42,546 nt of DNA from Buttiauxella gaviniae ATCC 51604 (GTDB taxonomy: Bacteria > Pseudomonadota > Gammaproteobacteria > Enterobacterales > Enterobacteriaceae): NCBI RefSeq assembly GCF_001654835.1, contig NZ_LXEP01000042.1:1-42546 (forward strand). The letters are read 5' to 3'. Below, piece by piece: positions 17,028 through 26,036 of the stretch. The position numbers and the translations under genes are program-made. A model generated the notes under the pieces. The model was not told the origin of the DNA. It worked only from the letters and a program-made list of their open reading frames with translations, and searched no databases. Position 1 is the first letter of the stretch. Every line of letters starts with the position of its first letter.

Positions 17028-18992
17028 ATGCGCCTGCACGCCAATCATCTTGAATTACTCAGCCCAGCCCGTGACACATCCATCGCCCGCGAAGCCATTT
17101 TGCATGGTGCGGATGCGGTCTACATCGGTGGGCCTGGCTTTGGCGCTCGCCATAATGCCGGCAACAGCCTGCAAGATCTTGCTGAGCTGGTGCCGTTTGC
17201 TCACCGTTATGGGGCGAAGATTTTTGTTACGCTCAACACCATCCTGCATGACAACGAACTGGAACCTGCACGTCGTATGATCCACGACCTGTATCAGGTG
17301 GGTGTTGATGCGCTGATTGTGCAAGACATGGGCGTGCTGGAAATGGATTTGCCCCCGATTGAAATCCACGCCAGTACCCAGTGCGATATTCGCAGTGTAG
17401 AAAAAGCAAAATTCCTGTCTGATGCAGGATTCTCGCAAATCGTTCTGGCCCGTGAGTTGAACCTCAATCAAATTCGTGCAATTCATGAAAATGTTGATGC
17501 CACGATTGAGTTCTTTATTCACGGTGCGCTATGTGTGGCCTATTCAGGGCAATGTAATATCTCCCACGCTCAGACCGGGCGCAGCGCAAACCGTGGTGAT
17601 TGCTCCCAGGCTTGCCGTTTGCCGTACACACTGAAAGACGATCAGGGCCGCGTAGTGGCCTATGAAAAACATCTGTTGTCGATGAAAGATAACGATCAAA
17701 GCGCCAACCTTGCTGCATTGGTAGATGCTGGCGTGCGTTCCTTCAAAATTGAAGGGCGCTACAAAGATATGAGCTATGTGAAAAACATCACCGCTTATTA
17801 TCGCCAGTTGCTGGATGAATTAATGGAGCAGCGCACCGATTTGGTTCGTGCCTCCGCCGGCAAGACTTCGCATTTCTTTATTCCGTCACCGGATAAAACC
17901 TTCCACCGCGGCAGCACCGATTACTTCGTCAATGAGCGCAAAATCGATATCGGCGCTTTTGATTCACCAAAATATATCGGCTTACCGGTAGGTGAGGTCC
18001 TGAAGGTGGGTAAAGACTTCCTGGATGTTAGCGTAACCGACACACTGACCAATGGTGATGGTCTGAACGTGTTGATCAAGCGCGATATCGTTGGCTTCCG
18101 CGCTAATACGGTGGAGAAAACCGGTAAAAATCAGTATCGCGTCTGGCCAAATGAGATGCCGGAAACACTGAAAAATGTCCGCCCGAACCATCCACTCAAC
18201 CGTAACCTTGACCATAACTGGCAGCAGGCGTTGACGAAGACCTCCAGCGAACGCCGTATTGCGGTGGATTTGGAGCTAGGTGGTTGGGAAGAACAGCTGA
18301 TTTTAACCCTCACCAGTGAAGATGGAGTCAGTGTAACTAAAACGCTGGAAGGGCAGTTCGAAGTGGCGAACAACCCGGAAAAAGCGTACTCGAACCTGCG
18401 CGATGGCCTGACAAAACTGGGTCAAACCATGTACCAGGCGCGAAAAGTAGAGTTGAATCTTCCCGCTCCATTGTTCGTGCCAAACAGCCAGTTGAATCAA
18501 CTGCGCCGTGAAGCTATCGACGAGCTGACCGATGCGCGCCTGCAACAGTATCAGCGCGGCACCCGTAAAGCTGTTAGCGTTCCGCCACCGGTCTATCCAG
18601 ATGAGCATCTGACGTTCCTCGCCAATGTTTACAACCATAAAGCGCGTGAGTTTTATCAGCGTTATGGCGTGAAACTGATTGATGCCGCTTATGAAGCCCA
18701 CGAAGAAAAGGGTGAAGTACCGGTAATGATCACTAAACACTGTCTGCGTTTTGCGTTTAACTTGTGCCCGAAACAGGCGAAAGGTTCAGTAAAAAGCTGG
18801 AAAGCCACGCCAATGCAGTTGGTGCATCAGGATGAAGTGCTGACGCTGAAATTTGATTGTAAACCGTGTGAGATGCACGTTATCGGTAAGATGAAGAATC
18901 ACATCCTCAAGATGCCATTACCAGGCAGCGATGTTGTGGCATCTATCAGCCCGGATGAATTGCTGAAGACAATGCCGAAGCGCAATAAGTAA
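17028..18992 (+). CDS. rlhA: 23S rRNA C2501 hydroxylase RlhA (U32 family, YdcP)
   Basis: A 654-residue member of the peptidase U32 family, nearly collinear with E. coli RlhA, which is needed for 5-hydroxycytidine at position 2501 of 23S rRNA. Family marks are LELLSPARDTSIAREAILHGADAVYIGG, the U32 signature (EFFIHGALCVAYSGQCNIS with GRSANRGDCSQACRLPY) and the C-terminal cysteine-containing block (ITKHCLRFAFNLCPKQ ... LKFDCKPCEMHVIGK). The clustered cysteines are thought to carry an iron-sulfur cofactor. It is monocistronic with a strong terminator directly after it. Confidence 0.95.
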   Translation: MRLHANHLELLSPARDTSIAREAILHGADAVYIGGPGFGARHNAGNSLQDLAELVPFAHRYGAKIFVTLNTILHDNELEPARRMIHDLYQVGVDALIVQDMGVLEMDLPPIEIHASTQCDIRSVEKAKFLSDAGFSQIVLARELNLNQIRAIHENVDATIEFFIHGALCVAYSGQCNISHAQTGRSANRGDCSQACRLPYTLKDDQGRVVAYEKHLLSMKDNDQSANLAALVDAGVRSFKIEGRYKDMSYVKNITAYYRQLLDELMEQRTDLVRASAGKTSHFFIPSPDKTFHRGSTDYFVNERKIDIGAFDSPKYIGLPVGEVLKVGKDFLDVSVTDTLTNGDGLNVLIKRDIVGFRANTVEKTGKNQYRVWPNEMPETLKNVRPNHPLNRNLDHNWQQALTKTSSERRIAVDLELGGWEEQLILTLTSEDGVSVTKTLEGQFEVANNPEKAYSNLRDGLTKLGQTMYQARKVELNLPAPLFVPNSQLNQLRREAIDELTDARLQQYQRGTRKAVSVPPPVYPDEHLTFLANVYNHKAREFYQRYGVKLIDAAYEAHEEKGEVPVMITKHCLRFAFNLCPKQAKGSVKSWKATPMQLVHQDEVLTLKFDCKPCEMHVIGKMKNHILKMPLPGSDVVASISPDELLKTMPKRNK

Positions 18993-19000
18993 GCCATAGA

Positions 19001-19027
19001 GAGAGGGCATCCAATGCCCTCTCTTTT
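19001..19027 (+). terminator. intrinsic terminator after rlhA
   Basis: GAGAGGGCAT (19001-19010), a 3-base loop, then ATGCCCTCTC (19014-19023) and TTTT. It overlaps the last bases of the convergent LysR gene. Confidence 0.9.
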
Positions 19028-19889
19028 AATTCTGTGCCCGCAACTGATCAATCATCCATCTTCCCGCAGTGCCTGGCGGCGTTTTATTTGACCACAAAAC
19101 ATCCACATCAATGCGCTGGGGCCAACCCGCAATGGGTAACTCCTGCAAGATCCCGTGACCAAATTGCTCTACCAGCCAGCGCGGCAAAATCCCCCAGCCA
19201 AAACCTTGCTCGGCCATTTCCAATAGCATCAATAACGATGGTGATGACCACATTGGGCCACCGCTTTTATTGCGAGTCGGATCGGTAAAGGTGCTCAAAC
19301 AGAGCTGGCGTACAGTCTGTAGCATATCCATTTCAACCGCAGGCAGACGGGCCAACTCATGCTGGCGGTGAATAAAAATCGCCATCTCCGCACCGACCTG
19401 TAAACGAGCCACCGTTACATCCACCGGGTAACGTGGCTGTACCCGCAACACACCCACATGCGCACGGCCAATTTGTATCAGGTCGATAACGTCTTCATCC
19501 TCAGCAATCAGACACTCGAATTCAATATCGGGAAAGCGCTGTGAAAAACGCTGGAGAATCGATTCTTGGTGTGAAGTTTGCCAGACATCAGAGAGCACAA
19601 AACTCAGACGCGGCTCAACGTTGCCTGCAAGGCGTACCGAGACTTCATTGAGCCTTTCGCTTGCCGCAAGTATTGACTGGATATAGGGCAAAACGTGTTT
19701 TCCCTGGTCAGTCAATACGGGTTGACGGCTCTGACGATCAAATAAGGTCACGCCCAGGTCGGCCTCGAGATTTGCAATCGCACTGCTTATCGTCGACTGG
19801 CTTTTCTTTAGCTTACGCGCCGCCGCAGAAAACGACCCCGTTTCAACCGCATGTAAAAACGCTTCGAGGGATTCAGGGGAGTAATTCAT
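19026..19889 (-). CDS. LysR-family regulator of the adjacent efflux gene
   Basis: A 287-residue LysR-type regulator. The N-terminal HTH reads SLEAFLHAVETGSFSAAARKLKKSQSTISSAIANLEADLGVTLFDR. The effector domain includes DEDVIDLIQIGRAHVGVLRVQ and the end region GFGWGILPRWLVEQFGHGILQELPI. It is divergent from the PACE transporter gene with 99 bp between the starts, so it is its likely regulator, an arrangement seen for PACE genes elsewhere. The effector is unknown. Confidence 0.87.
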   Translation of the reverse strand: MNYSPESLEAFLHAVETGSFSAAARKLKKSQSTISSAIANLEADLGVTLFDRQSRQPVLTDQGKHVLPYIQSILAASERLNEVSVRLAGNVEPRLSFVLSDVWQTSHQESILQRFSQRFPDIEFECLIAEDEDVIDLIQIGRAHVGVLRVQPRYPVDVTVARLQVGAEMAIFIHRQHELARLPAVEMDMLQTVRQLCLSTFTDPTRNKSGGPMWSSPSLLMLLEMAEQGFGWGILPRWLVEQFGHGILQELPIAGWPQRIDVDVLWSNKTPPGTAGRWMIDQLRAQN

Positions 19890-19893
19890 TATG

Positions 19894-19943
19894 TATCGCT
19901 TTTCTCGATGGCTACTAACTTAATTCTATCAGTAATAGCGATA
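19894..19943. promoter_or_regulatory. candidate LysR-binding dyad
   Basis: TATCGCT (19894-19900) and AGCGATA (19937-19943) are perfect inverse 7-mers separated by 36 bases within the divergent control region. Spacing is wider than one LysR half-site pair, so they may be separate sites bound by a tetramer. Assignment is inference. Confidence 0.35.
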
Positions 19944-19988
19944 ATAATACGCAGAGCCATTTTGCTTTTATTTCGTCTGGAGTTAGTT

Positions 19989-20417
19989 ATGCAGTCTCAA
20001 AAGAGAACATTTGCCGAACGCATCCTGCATGCGGTGGGTTTTGAAGTCATCGCAATTGCGATTTGTGCGCCATTGGCCGCGTGGATTATGGATAAGCCAC
20101 TGTTTCAGATGGGTGCGCTGGCAGTAATGCTTTCGACCGTCGCCATGGTGTGGAACATCATTTATAACGCCGGGTTCGATAAAATCTTCCCGATGGGGCA
20201 AAAACGCCGCTTGCCACTGCGCGTCGCTCACGCGCTGGGCTTTGAAGGGGGCTTTATCCTGATTGGCCTGCCGCTGGCGGCTTGGATGCTGGATATTTCT
20301 CTACTGCAGGCGTTTATGGTCGAGATCGGTTTCTTCCTGTTCTTCCTGCCGTATACCGTAATTTATAACTGGGTGTACGACACTCTGCGTGCTCGCTGGA
20401 CACAGTGCCAGGCGTAA
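19989..20417 (+). CDS. PACE-family efflux transporter
   Basis: A 142-residue protein made of two homologous halves with two membrane helices each (RILHAVGFEVIAIAICAPLAAWIM ... VWNIIYNAGFDKIFP and RVAHALGFEGGFILIGLPLAAWML ... IYNWVYDTLRARW). This is the bacterial transmembrane pair / PACE layout; the prototype AceI exports chlorhexidine and polyamines. The conserved helix-1 Glu that couples to protons is present (GFEV and GFEGG). The start is the ATG at 19989 with GGAG 6 bases upstream; the frame itself is open from 19908. An intrinsic terminator follows. Confidence 0.92.
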   Translation: MQSQKRTFAERILHAVGFEVIAIAICAPLAAWIMDKPLFQMGALAVMLSTVAMVWNIIYNAGFDKIFPMGQKRRLPLRVAHALGFEGGFILIGLPLAAWMLDISLLQAFMVEIGFFLFFLPYTVIYNWVYDTLRARWTQCQA

Positions 20418-20428
20418 CGATAAACAAC

Positions 20429-20457
20429 AGAACGCACCGCCATGGTGCGTTCTTTTT
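20429..20457 (+). terminator. intrinsic terminator after the PACE gene
   Basis: AGAACGCACC (20429-20438) and GGTGCGTTCT (20444-20453) form a 10-bp stem with a 5-base loop and a T-tract. Confidence 0.9.
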
Positions 20458-20573
20458 CTGAGCGACTGTTTTTGCCTCAAAAACAGACAAATCCCCCCTG
20501 AAATGCACCAAAAATGGCCTGGCATATTTCCTGCTTAAACATGTTATCTCCACACGACATGAAGTGAGGAATT

Positions 20574-22013
20574 ATGATCAATATGGACCCTGGTGTTGCG
20601 TCATTTTTTGATGAAATGTTTGCTCTCGATGGCCATCATCGTGGCCATTATGGGAATTACTGGAATTGGTTGCAGCAGGCAGACAGCTCAGCGGTGATGC
20701 GCAAGAAACAAGAAGCCGCGTTACTTTTTCACCGTGTGGGGATTACTTTTAATGTCTATGGCGATGAAGATGGTGCCGAGCGTTTAATTCCTTTTGATAG
20801 CGTGCCGCGCATCATTCCCGCCACGGAATGGGCGATGCTCGATGCCGGTATCCGCCAACGCGTGCAGGCGCTAAATCTCTTTTTGCACGACATCTATCAC
20901 GATCAAAATATCCTCAAAGCAGGTGTAATTCCGGCGGAGCAAGTGTTGGCGAATGACCAATACCAGCCCTGTATGCAGGGAATAAATCTGCACCGCGATA
21001 TCTACGCGCACATCATTGGCGTGGATATGGTACGCGGTGGCGATGGGCAATATTACGTGCTCGAAGATAACTTACGCACTCCGTCGGGTGTCTCGTACAT
21101 GCTGGAAAACCGCAAAATGATGATGCGGTTATATCCGGAATTATTTGCCCAGCAGCGCATTCGTCCGGTCGAGCGCTACCCCTCACATTTGCTGCAAACT
21201 CTGCGTGAAAGCTCGCCAGTTAACGACCCAACGGTAGTGGTTCTTACGCCAGGCCGCTTTAACAGCGCCTATTTTGAACACAGCTTCCTTGCGCAGCAGA
21301 TGGGCGTTGAACTGGTTGAAAGCGCTGATTTATTCGTCAAAGAAGGCGCGGTGTTTATGCGCACCACGCTTGGGCCATGCAAAGTCGATGTGATTTATCG
21401 TCGTGTAGATGACGCCTTCCTCGATCCATTGGCCTTCCGCCCGGACTCTATGCTCGGCGTACCCGGCCTGCTCTCGGTGTACCGCACAGGTGGTGTGGTG
21501 CTGGCGAACGCCATCGGAACCGGCGTTGCTGATGACAAATCCATTTATCCCTACGTGCCCGCGATGATTCGCTTCTATCTCTCCGAAGAGCCTATTCTCA
21601 ATAATGTGCCAACATGGCAATGCCGCCATCCTGACCAACTGGGCTATGTGCTTTCACGCCTTGATCAAATGGTGGTTAAAGAGGTCCATGGCGCAGGCGG
21701 CTATGGCATGTTGATTGGCCCAGCGGCCAGCAAAGCTGAAATTGAAGCCTTCCGCTCGGTATTAAAAGCGCGCCCCCAAAACTACATCGCTCAGGACACC
21801 CTGGCGCTTTCAACCTGCCCGACGTTTGTTGACGAGGGTCTGGCACCACGGCATATCGACTTACGACCTTTTGCTCTCTACGGCGCAGAAACGCGCCTTA
21901 TCGCTGGTGGGCTAACACGTGTAGCGCTGAAAAAAGGCTCGCTGGTAGTTAACTCATCACAAGGCGGTGGCACCAAAGACACTTGGGTTCTGGAGGATGA
22001 CACATCATGTTAA
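20574..22013 (+). CDS. circularly permuted type 2 ATP-grasp protein (DUF404/DUF407)
   Basis: A 479-residue predicted amide- or peptide-bond-forming ligase of the circularly permuted ATP-grasp type. Conserved blocks are GINLHRDIYAHIIGVDMVRGGDGQYYVLEDNLRTPSGVSYM (137-176), KVDVIYRR (270-277), VVKEVHGAGGYGM (367-379), HIDLRPF (427-433) and NSSQGGGTKDTWV (460-472). They provide nucleotide- and metal-binding residues in permuted order. It is the first gene of a four-gene cluster; the next gene overlaps it by 7 bases. GTGAGGA precedes the first ATG by 3 bases; an ATG at 20583 is an alternative start. The substrate is unknown. Family work predicts synthesis of a short peptide or protein tag. Confidence 0.92.
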   Translation: MINMDPGVASFFDEMFALDGHHRGHYGNYWNWLQQADSSAVMRKKQEAALLFHRVGITFNVYGDEDGAERLIPFDSVPRIIPATEWAMLDAGIRQRVQALNLFLHDIYHDQNILKAGVIPAEQVLANDQYQPCMQGINLHRDIYAHIIGVDMVRGGDGQYYVLEDNLRTPSGVSYMLENRKMMMRLYPELFAQQRIRPVERYPSHLLQTLRESSPVNDPTVVVLTPGRFNSAYFEHSFLAQQMGVELVESADLFVKEGAVFMRTTLGPCKVDVIYRRVDDAFLDPLAFRPDSMLGVPGLLSVYRTGGVVLANAIGTGVADDKSIYPYVPAMIRFYLSEEPILNNVPTWQCRHPDQLGYVLSRLDQMVVKEVHGAGGYGMLIGPAASKAEIEAFRSVLKARPQNYIAQDTLALSTCPTFVDEGLAPRHIDLRPFALYGAETRLIAGGLTRVALKKGSLVVNSSQGGGTKDTWVLEDDTSC

Positions 22014-22936
22014 GCCGCACAGCCAGCGAACTCTATTGGATGGCGCGTTATCTGGAACGCGCTGAGAATATCGCACGGGTATTAGACGTGACTAACCGCC
22101 TTTCGATGATGCCATTTCGTGAAACCGGGCATCAGGATTTGCAGGTGCCGCTGAATTTAACCGGCAGCGGGGCGGCTTACTGGGAGTATTACCAGCAACT
22201 CACTATGCCCGGTATTTTCGACTACTTTGCACTTGATACCCGTAACCCGAGCAGCATCTATAGTTGCCTGCAGTCGGCCTGGGAAAACGCTCATGCGGTG
22301 CGTGGCAGCCTCTCTTCTGAGGTATGGGAAAGCATCAATACCGCATGGATAGAAATGAAGCGGCTGCGTAAAGAAGGAGTCAACAGCAGTAATGCCGATG
22401 ATTTTTTCGACTGGGTGAAAGAACGTTCGCATCTGTTTCGCGGCGCGATGTTTGGCACGTTGCTGCGCAATGATGCGATGTCATTTATTCGTCTGGGTAC
22501 CTTGCTGGAGCGGGCTGACAGTACTGCACGTTTGCTCGGCGTCAAAAATCAATTGTTGGATAACGACCCTGACGCGGTGCGCGAACACTACCGCATGGAC
22601 ACCCTGCTGCGTGCCGTGAGTGCACGAGAGGCATACCACAGTATCTATAAGCAGCAACTGGTGCGCGAAATGGTGGCTGACCTGCTGATTTTGCGTAGCG
22701 AAAGCCCGCGTTCATTACGTTCCTGCATTGAGGAAGTGGTGAATCAACTGGAACTGATTGGCGGGCATAGCGCTAATGCTCCACGTCGCCTGGCGCATGT
22801 TCTGCATGCTGAACTGCGTTTTAGCACGCTGGAGGATGTTTTCGACACGGGGCTGCAACACTGGCTGACAGGTTTTTTAAGCCAGGTGAATGCGATTTCC
22901 GAAAGTATCCAATATACCTATCTGGAGGCACAATGA
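22007..22936 (+). CDS. alpha-E domain protein (DUF403)
   Basis: A 309-residue all-helical protein of the alpha-E family. It starts MLSRTASELYWMARYLERAENIARVLDVTNRL, the hallmark N-terminus, and includes SSIYSCLQSAWENAHAVRGSLSSEVWESINTAW and FIRLGTLLERADSTARLLGVKN. No catalytic motif is recognised. Family members are almost always encoded beside the permuted ATP-grasp protein and the transglutaminase-like protein, so it is probably a partner or helper of the ligase. Its start lies inside the end of the ATP-grasp gene, and its stop overlaps the next start (ATGA), indicating translational coupling. Confidence 0.92.
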   Translation: MLSRTASELYWMARYLERAENIARVLDVTNRLSMMPFRETGHQDLQVPLNLTGSGAAYWEYYQQLTMPGIFDYFALDTRNPSSIYSCLQSAWENAHAVRGSLSSEVWESINTAWIEMKRLRKEGVNSSNADDFFDWVKERSHLFRGAMFGTLLRNDAMSFIRLGTLLERADSTARLLGVKNQLLDNDPDAVREHYRMDTLLRAVSAREAYHSIYKQQLVREMVADLLILRSESPRSLRSCIEEVVNQLELIGGHSANAPRRLAHVLHAELRFSTLEDVFDTGLQHWLTGFLSQVNAISESIQYTYLEAQ

Positions 22937-23733
22937 GACTGACGATTGAGCACAGCACACTCTACAGCTACGAGCAGCAAGTGAAGCACAGTACTCAATA
23001 TTTGCGCCTCACGCCGCAGGAGTCTGAACATCAGCGCATCATTTCATGGCAATTGGCGCTGCCGGAAGAAGCAGTGCAAACCACAGATGCCTTCGGCAAT
23101 ATTCTTCATGTACTCACGCTTGACCGCCCGCATCAGTCAATCAGCATTAAAGCCACTGGTGTTGTGGAAATTGCAGAAGATGAAGTGATGGATGATGGAA
23201 CGCGCGAGGCTCTTTCACCACTGGTATGGCTGCGTCATACGCCATTAACGCAACCAGATAGTGCCATTCTGGCGTTTGCCAGGGAGTACTGGCAGGGCGG
23301 TTCGCCACTCGATAGCCTGACGGTAATGATGGGGGATGTGCTGGAACGGATGCCGTACACGCCGGGAGGCACGAATGTGAAAGATACCGCAGCCCAAGTC
23401 TTCGACGCAGGGGTTGGCGTTTGTCAGGATCACGCACATGTATTTGTGGCCTGCTGTCGTAGCCTCGGACTTCCGGCGCGTTATGTTAGCGGCTATCTCT
23501 ATACCCCAGACAGCGCTCATGTTGCGACCCACGCATGGGTTGAAACGCTCATCGAAGGGCGCTGGCACACTTTTGATATCACCAACAATACGCGCAATAC
23601 CTGCCACCATTTGAAGCTGGCTGTCGGTTTTGATTATCTGGATGCCTGCCCGGTGCGTGGTGTGCGTCTTGGCGGAGGTGATGAAGGCATGGAGACGATT
23701 GCCGCGGTGCAGCGTATGCAAAGTGCACAGTGA
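22933..23733 (+). CDS. transglutaminase-like protein of the Anbu cluster
   Basis: A 266-residue protein with an N-terminal beta domain (MRLTIEHSTLYSYEQQVKHSTQYLRLTPQ), as in the bacterial transglutaminase N-terminal family, then a papain-like transglutaminase core. The catalytic triad can be read: Cys164 in GVCQDHAHVFVACCRSLGLPARYVSGYL, His200 in THAWVE and Asp215 in WHTFDITNN. It is therefore probably an active thiol peptidase or acyltransferase. It overlaps the upstream gene by 4 bases (ATGA). The family is expected to cut, transfer or remove the product made by the ATP-grasp ligase; this is inference. Confidence 0.92.
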   Translation: MRLTIEHSTLYSYEQQVKHSTQYLRLTPQESEHQRIISWQLALPEEAVQTTDAFGNILHVLTLDRPHQSISIKATGVVEIAEDEVMDDGTREALSPLVWLRHTPLTQPDSAILAFAREYWQGGSPLDSLTVMMGDVLERMPYTPGGTNVKDTAAQVFDAGVGVCQDHAHVFVACCRSLGLPARYVSGYLYTPDSAHVATHAWVETLIEGRWHTFDITNNTRNTCHHLKLAVGFDYLDACPVRGVRLGGGDEGMETIAAVQRMQSAQ

Positions 23734-23740
23734 TTTTAAA

Positions 23741-23824
23741 ATGTTCGCCTTCATCCTAATCCTCTTCCTGAGGACCAAAATGAGGGCATTAAACAGACTC
23801 AACAAAATCGAGAGTTCTCTATGA
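23741..23824 (+). other. possible 27-codon leader ORF overlapping the anbu start
   Basis: An ATG at 23741 opens a 27-codon frame rich in hydrophobic residues at its start (FAFILILFL) and basic residues after it. Its TGA lies inside the ATGA at the anbu start. The arrangement would suit translational coupling, but no good ribosome-binding site precedes it and the frame may be chance. Without it, the 87-bp gap would simply be an untranslated spacer. Confidence 0.2.
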
Positions 23825-24525
23825 CCTACTGCGTCGCCATGCGCTTATCCAGCGGCTTGATTTTTGTCAGTGATTCGCGCACTAATGCGGGTGTTGACCA
23901 TATCTCCACGTTTAAAAAACTGCATGTGTTCCAACGCAGCGATGACCGAACGTTAATCATGCAAAGTGCGGGAAACCTGGCGACCACCCAAAGCGTCATC
24001 AATTTATTGCAGCATCGTGCACAAGACGCCACCACGCAAAATCTCTATACCGTCAGTTCGCTATATGATGCGGCCGTGCTGGTGGGGCAAACCTTAAAAG
24101 AGGTGATTGCACGTGATGGAGCAGATTTCACCGCCACGTTTATTCTCGGTGGGCAGATTCGCGGTGAAGGTATGCGCCTGTTTCATATTTACGCCGAAGG
24201 GAATTTCATCGAAGCCACCAGCGACACGCCGTATTTCCAGATTGGCGAAAGCAAATATGGCAAACCGATCATCGATCGTATCGTCAGTTACGACACCGGG
24301 CTTGAGCAGGCGGTTCAGTGTGCGTTGATTTCGATGGACTCCACGTTGAACTCGAATTTATCCGTGGGCTTGCCGCTGGATGTGATGATTTATCACGGCG
24401 ATTGCTTTGACGACTCACAGCAGTACGCTATTACCGCACAGCATGAATACTTCAGCGAAATCCGCAATATGTGGGGGAGTTGCCTGCACTCGGTGTTTGA
24501 CCAGTTGCCGCCACTGCGGCTCTAA
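23821..24525 (+). CDS. Anbu, proteasome-related Ntn-hydrolase peptidase
   Basis: A 234-residue proteasome-type protease. After Met1 the chain begins with Thr2, the expected N-terminal nucleophile once Met is removed. SDSRTNAG supplies the conserved Asp (18) and FKKLHVF the catalytic Lys (33). The core continues with LIMQSAGNLATTQSVI, DFTATFILGGQIRGEGMRLFHIYAEGNFIEAT, PYFQIGESKYGKPIIDR and SVGLPLDVMIY. Anbu is distinct from HslV; it forms open-ring assemblies, has no dedicated ATPase known, and its substrates are unknown. It is the last of the four-gene cluster, 87 bases after the transglutaminase gene, with a weak GAGAG upstream. Confidence 0.93.
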   Translation: MTYCVAMRLSSGLIFVSDSRTNAGVDHISTFKKLHVFQRSDDRTLIMQSAGNLATTQSVINLLQHRAQDATTQNLYTVSSLYDAAVLVGQTLKEVIARDGADFTATFILGGQIRGEGMRLFHIYAEGNFIEATSDTPYFQIGESKYGKPIIDRIVSYDTGLEQAVQCALISMDSTLNSNLSVGLPLDVMIYHGDCFDDSQQYAITAQHEYFSEIRNMWGSCLHSVFDQLPPLRL

Positions 24526-24634
24526 CGATGAAGGGGATGTTTGCAGGATTGTGCAATCATCTAACAGCATTGCGCTACAGGAAATACACTGTTTCAGACG
24601 ACACTGAGCCGGTCAAACATACCTGGAGCGCATC

Positions 24635-26035
24635 ATGAAAACTATTAATCACATCTATATCAATGGCCAGTTTGTTACCCCACATGGCAATGAGCTGTTC
24701 GAGCTTGTTAACCCAACTACCGAAGAAACCGTCGCGCAAGTGCAACTGGCAGATGTTGAAGACACTCGGCAGGCAATTGCTGCTGCAAAAGCGGCGTTCC
24801 CAATAATGCGCAGTGCTTCCCGCGAACAGCGTATGGCCTGGCTGCAACAACTGCATGACGCCGTAAAATCCCGCGAAGTTGAATTGATTGATACCATGGT
24901 GGAAGAATACGGCTGTATGCCTGCGTTTGCTCAGGGTACTGTGAATCATGCCATCGACAGCTTTATGCAAATGCGCGATGTGCTGGCAAAATTCCCCTTT
25001 GAAATCCGTGTTGGCAACGCTCGTGTGATCATGGAGCCTTTGGGGGTGGTGGGGCTGATTACACCGTGGAATGGTAACTATGGTTTTATTGCCTCTAAGC
25101 TTGCGACGGTAATTGCTTCTGGCTCAACGGCGGTGATTAAACCTAGCGAACTGAGTGCCCGCCAGACGGCATTAATTACTGAGTGTCTACATGCCGCAGG
25201 CCTGCCGAACGGGGTGATAAATATTGTCACTGGTCGTGGTGACGTGGTCGGTGCTGAAATTACACGTCATCCTGATATCGCAAAAATCTCATTTACGGGT
25301 TCTACCGCCGTGGGAAAAACCATTGCCCGTGGTGCGGTGGATACGCTTAAGCGCGTGACGCTCGAACTGGGCGGGAAGTCTGCCAATGTGCTGCTTGATG
25401 ATGTCGATCTTCAACAAGCCATTCCACTGGCGTTGCAGGTGATGTCCTGGAACAGCGGCCAGGCATGTATTGCCGGTACACGTTTGTTAGTCCATGAAAA
25501 CCGCCTCGAGGAAGTTAAGGCACAGTTACGCCAGGACATATCTCAGTTGGAACCTGGTAAGAACGTTGGAACAGCGGTGACGGCACAGCAATATGAACGC
25601 GTGCAGGCATACATCCGCAAAGGGGTTGAAGAAGGTGCTGAATTACTCTGCGGGGGTGAAGGCCGCCCGGAAGGTTTTGAACGCGGTTACTTTGTGAAGC
25701 CAACTGTTTTTGTGAATGTTCGTAACGATATGACTATCGCCCAACAAGAAATTTTTGGCCCGGTGCTGTCGGTGATTACCTATAAAGATGACGCAGAAGC
25801 TATCGCAATTGCCAACGATACCGTTTACGGATTACAGGCATATGTAAGTGGCAAAGATGCGCAACGTACACAGACGGTTGCAAGCCAACTTATCGCCGGA
25901 CGAGTATTTGTTAACGGTGTTTATAATGAGCCACAAGTGCCATTTGGCGGTTTTAAACAGTCAGGGATTGGACGTGAATTTGGTACTTTCGGGTTGGAAG
26001 GGTATCTTGAGCCAAAAGCCATAATGGGGCAGTGA
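24635..26035 (+). CDS. NAD(P)-dependent aldehyde dehydrogenase family protein
   Basis: A 466-residue aldehyde dehydrogenase. Family elements are GLITPWNGNYGFIASKLATVIASGSTAVIKPSE (cofactor fold), FTGSTAVGKTIA, the general base Glu in LELGGKSANV and the nucleophile Cys in NSGQACIAGTRL; IFGPVLSV and PFGGFKQSGIGREFG follow. It looks complete and catalytically intact. GGAG lies 6 bases before the ATG. The AraC gene follows after 1 base, so the pair is an operon. The aldehyde substrate cannot be named; detoxification of short aldehydes is plausible. A near-palindrome GATTGTGCAATC at 24547-24558 in the leader may be a regulator site. Confidence 0.92.
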   Translation: MKTINHIYINGQFVTPHGNELFELVNPTTEETVAQVQLADVEDTRQAIAAAKAAFPIMRSASREQRMAWLQQLHDAVKSREVELIDTMVEEYGCMPAFAQGTVNHAIDSFMQMRDVLAKFPFEIRVGNARVIMEPLGVVGLITPWNGNYGFIASKLATVIASGSTAVIKPSELSARQTALITECLHAAGLPNGVINIVTGRGDVVGAEITRHPDIAKISFTGSTAVGKTIARGAVDTLKRVTLELGGKSANVLLDDVDLQQAIPLALQVMSWNSGQACIAGTRLLVHENRLEEVKAQLRQDISQLEPGKNVGTAVTAQQYERVQAYIRKGVEEGAELLCGGEGRPEGFERGYFVKPTVFVNVRNDMTIAQQEIFGPVLSVITYKDDAEAIAIANDTVYGLQAYVSGKDAQRTQTVASQLIAGRVFVNGVYNEPQVPFGGFKQSGIGREFGTFGLEGYLEPKAIMGQ

Positions 26036-26036
26036 T

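Noticed and set aside
17028-18992. RlhA as a protease because of the U32 name
   Set aside because: The protein matches the RNA-modification member of the family throughout, including the cysteine clusters; proteolysis is not expected.
23245-23805. Open frame of 186 codons antisense to the transglutaminase gene
   Set aside because: It mirrors a gene with a clear catalytic triad, and its own translation has no domain character.
24547-24558. GATTGTGCAATC as a firm operator for the AraC protein downstream of the aldehyde dehydrogenase
   Set aside because: Only 5-bp arms around two unpaired bases and no second copy; too weak for a separate feature.
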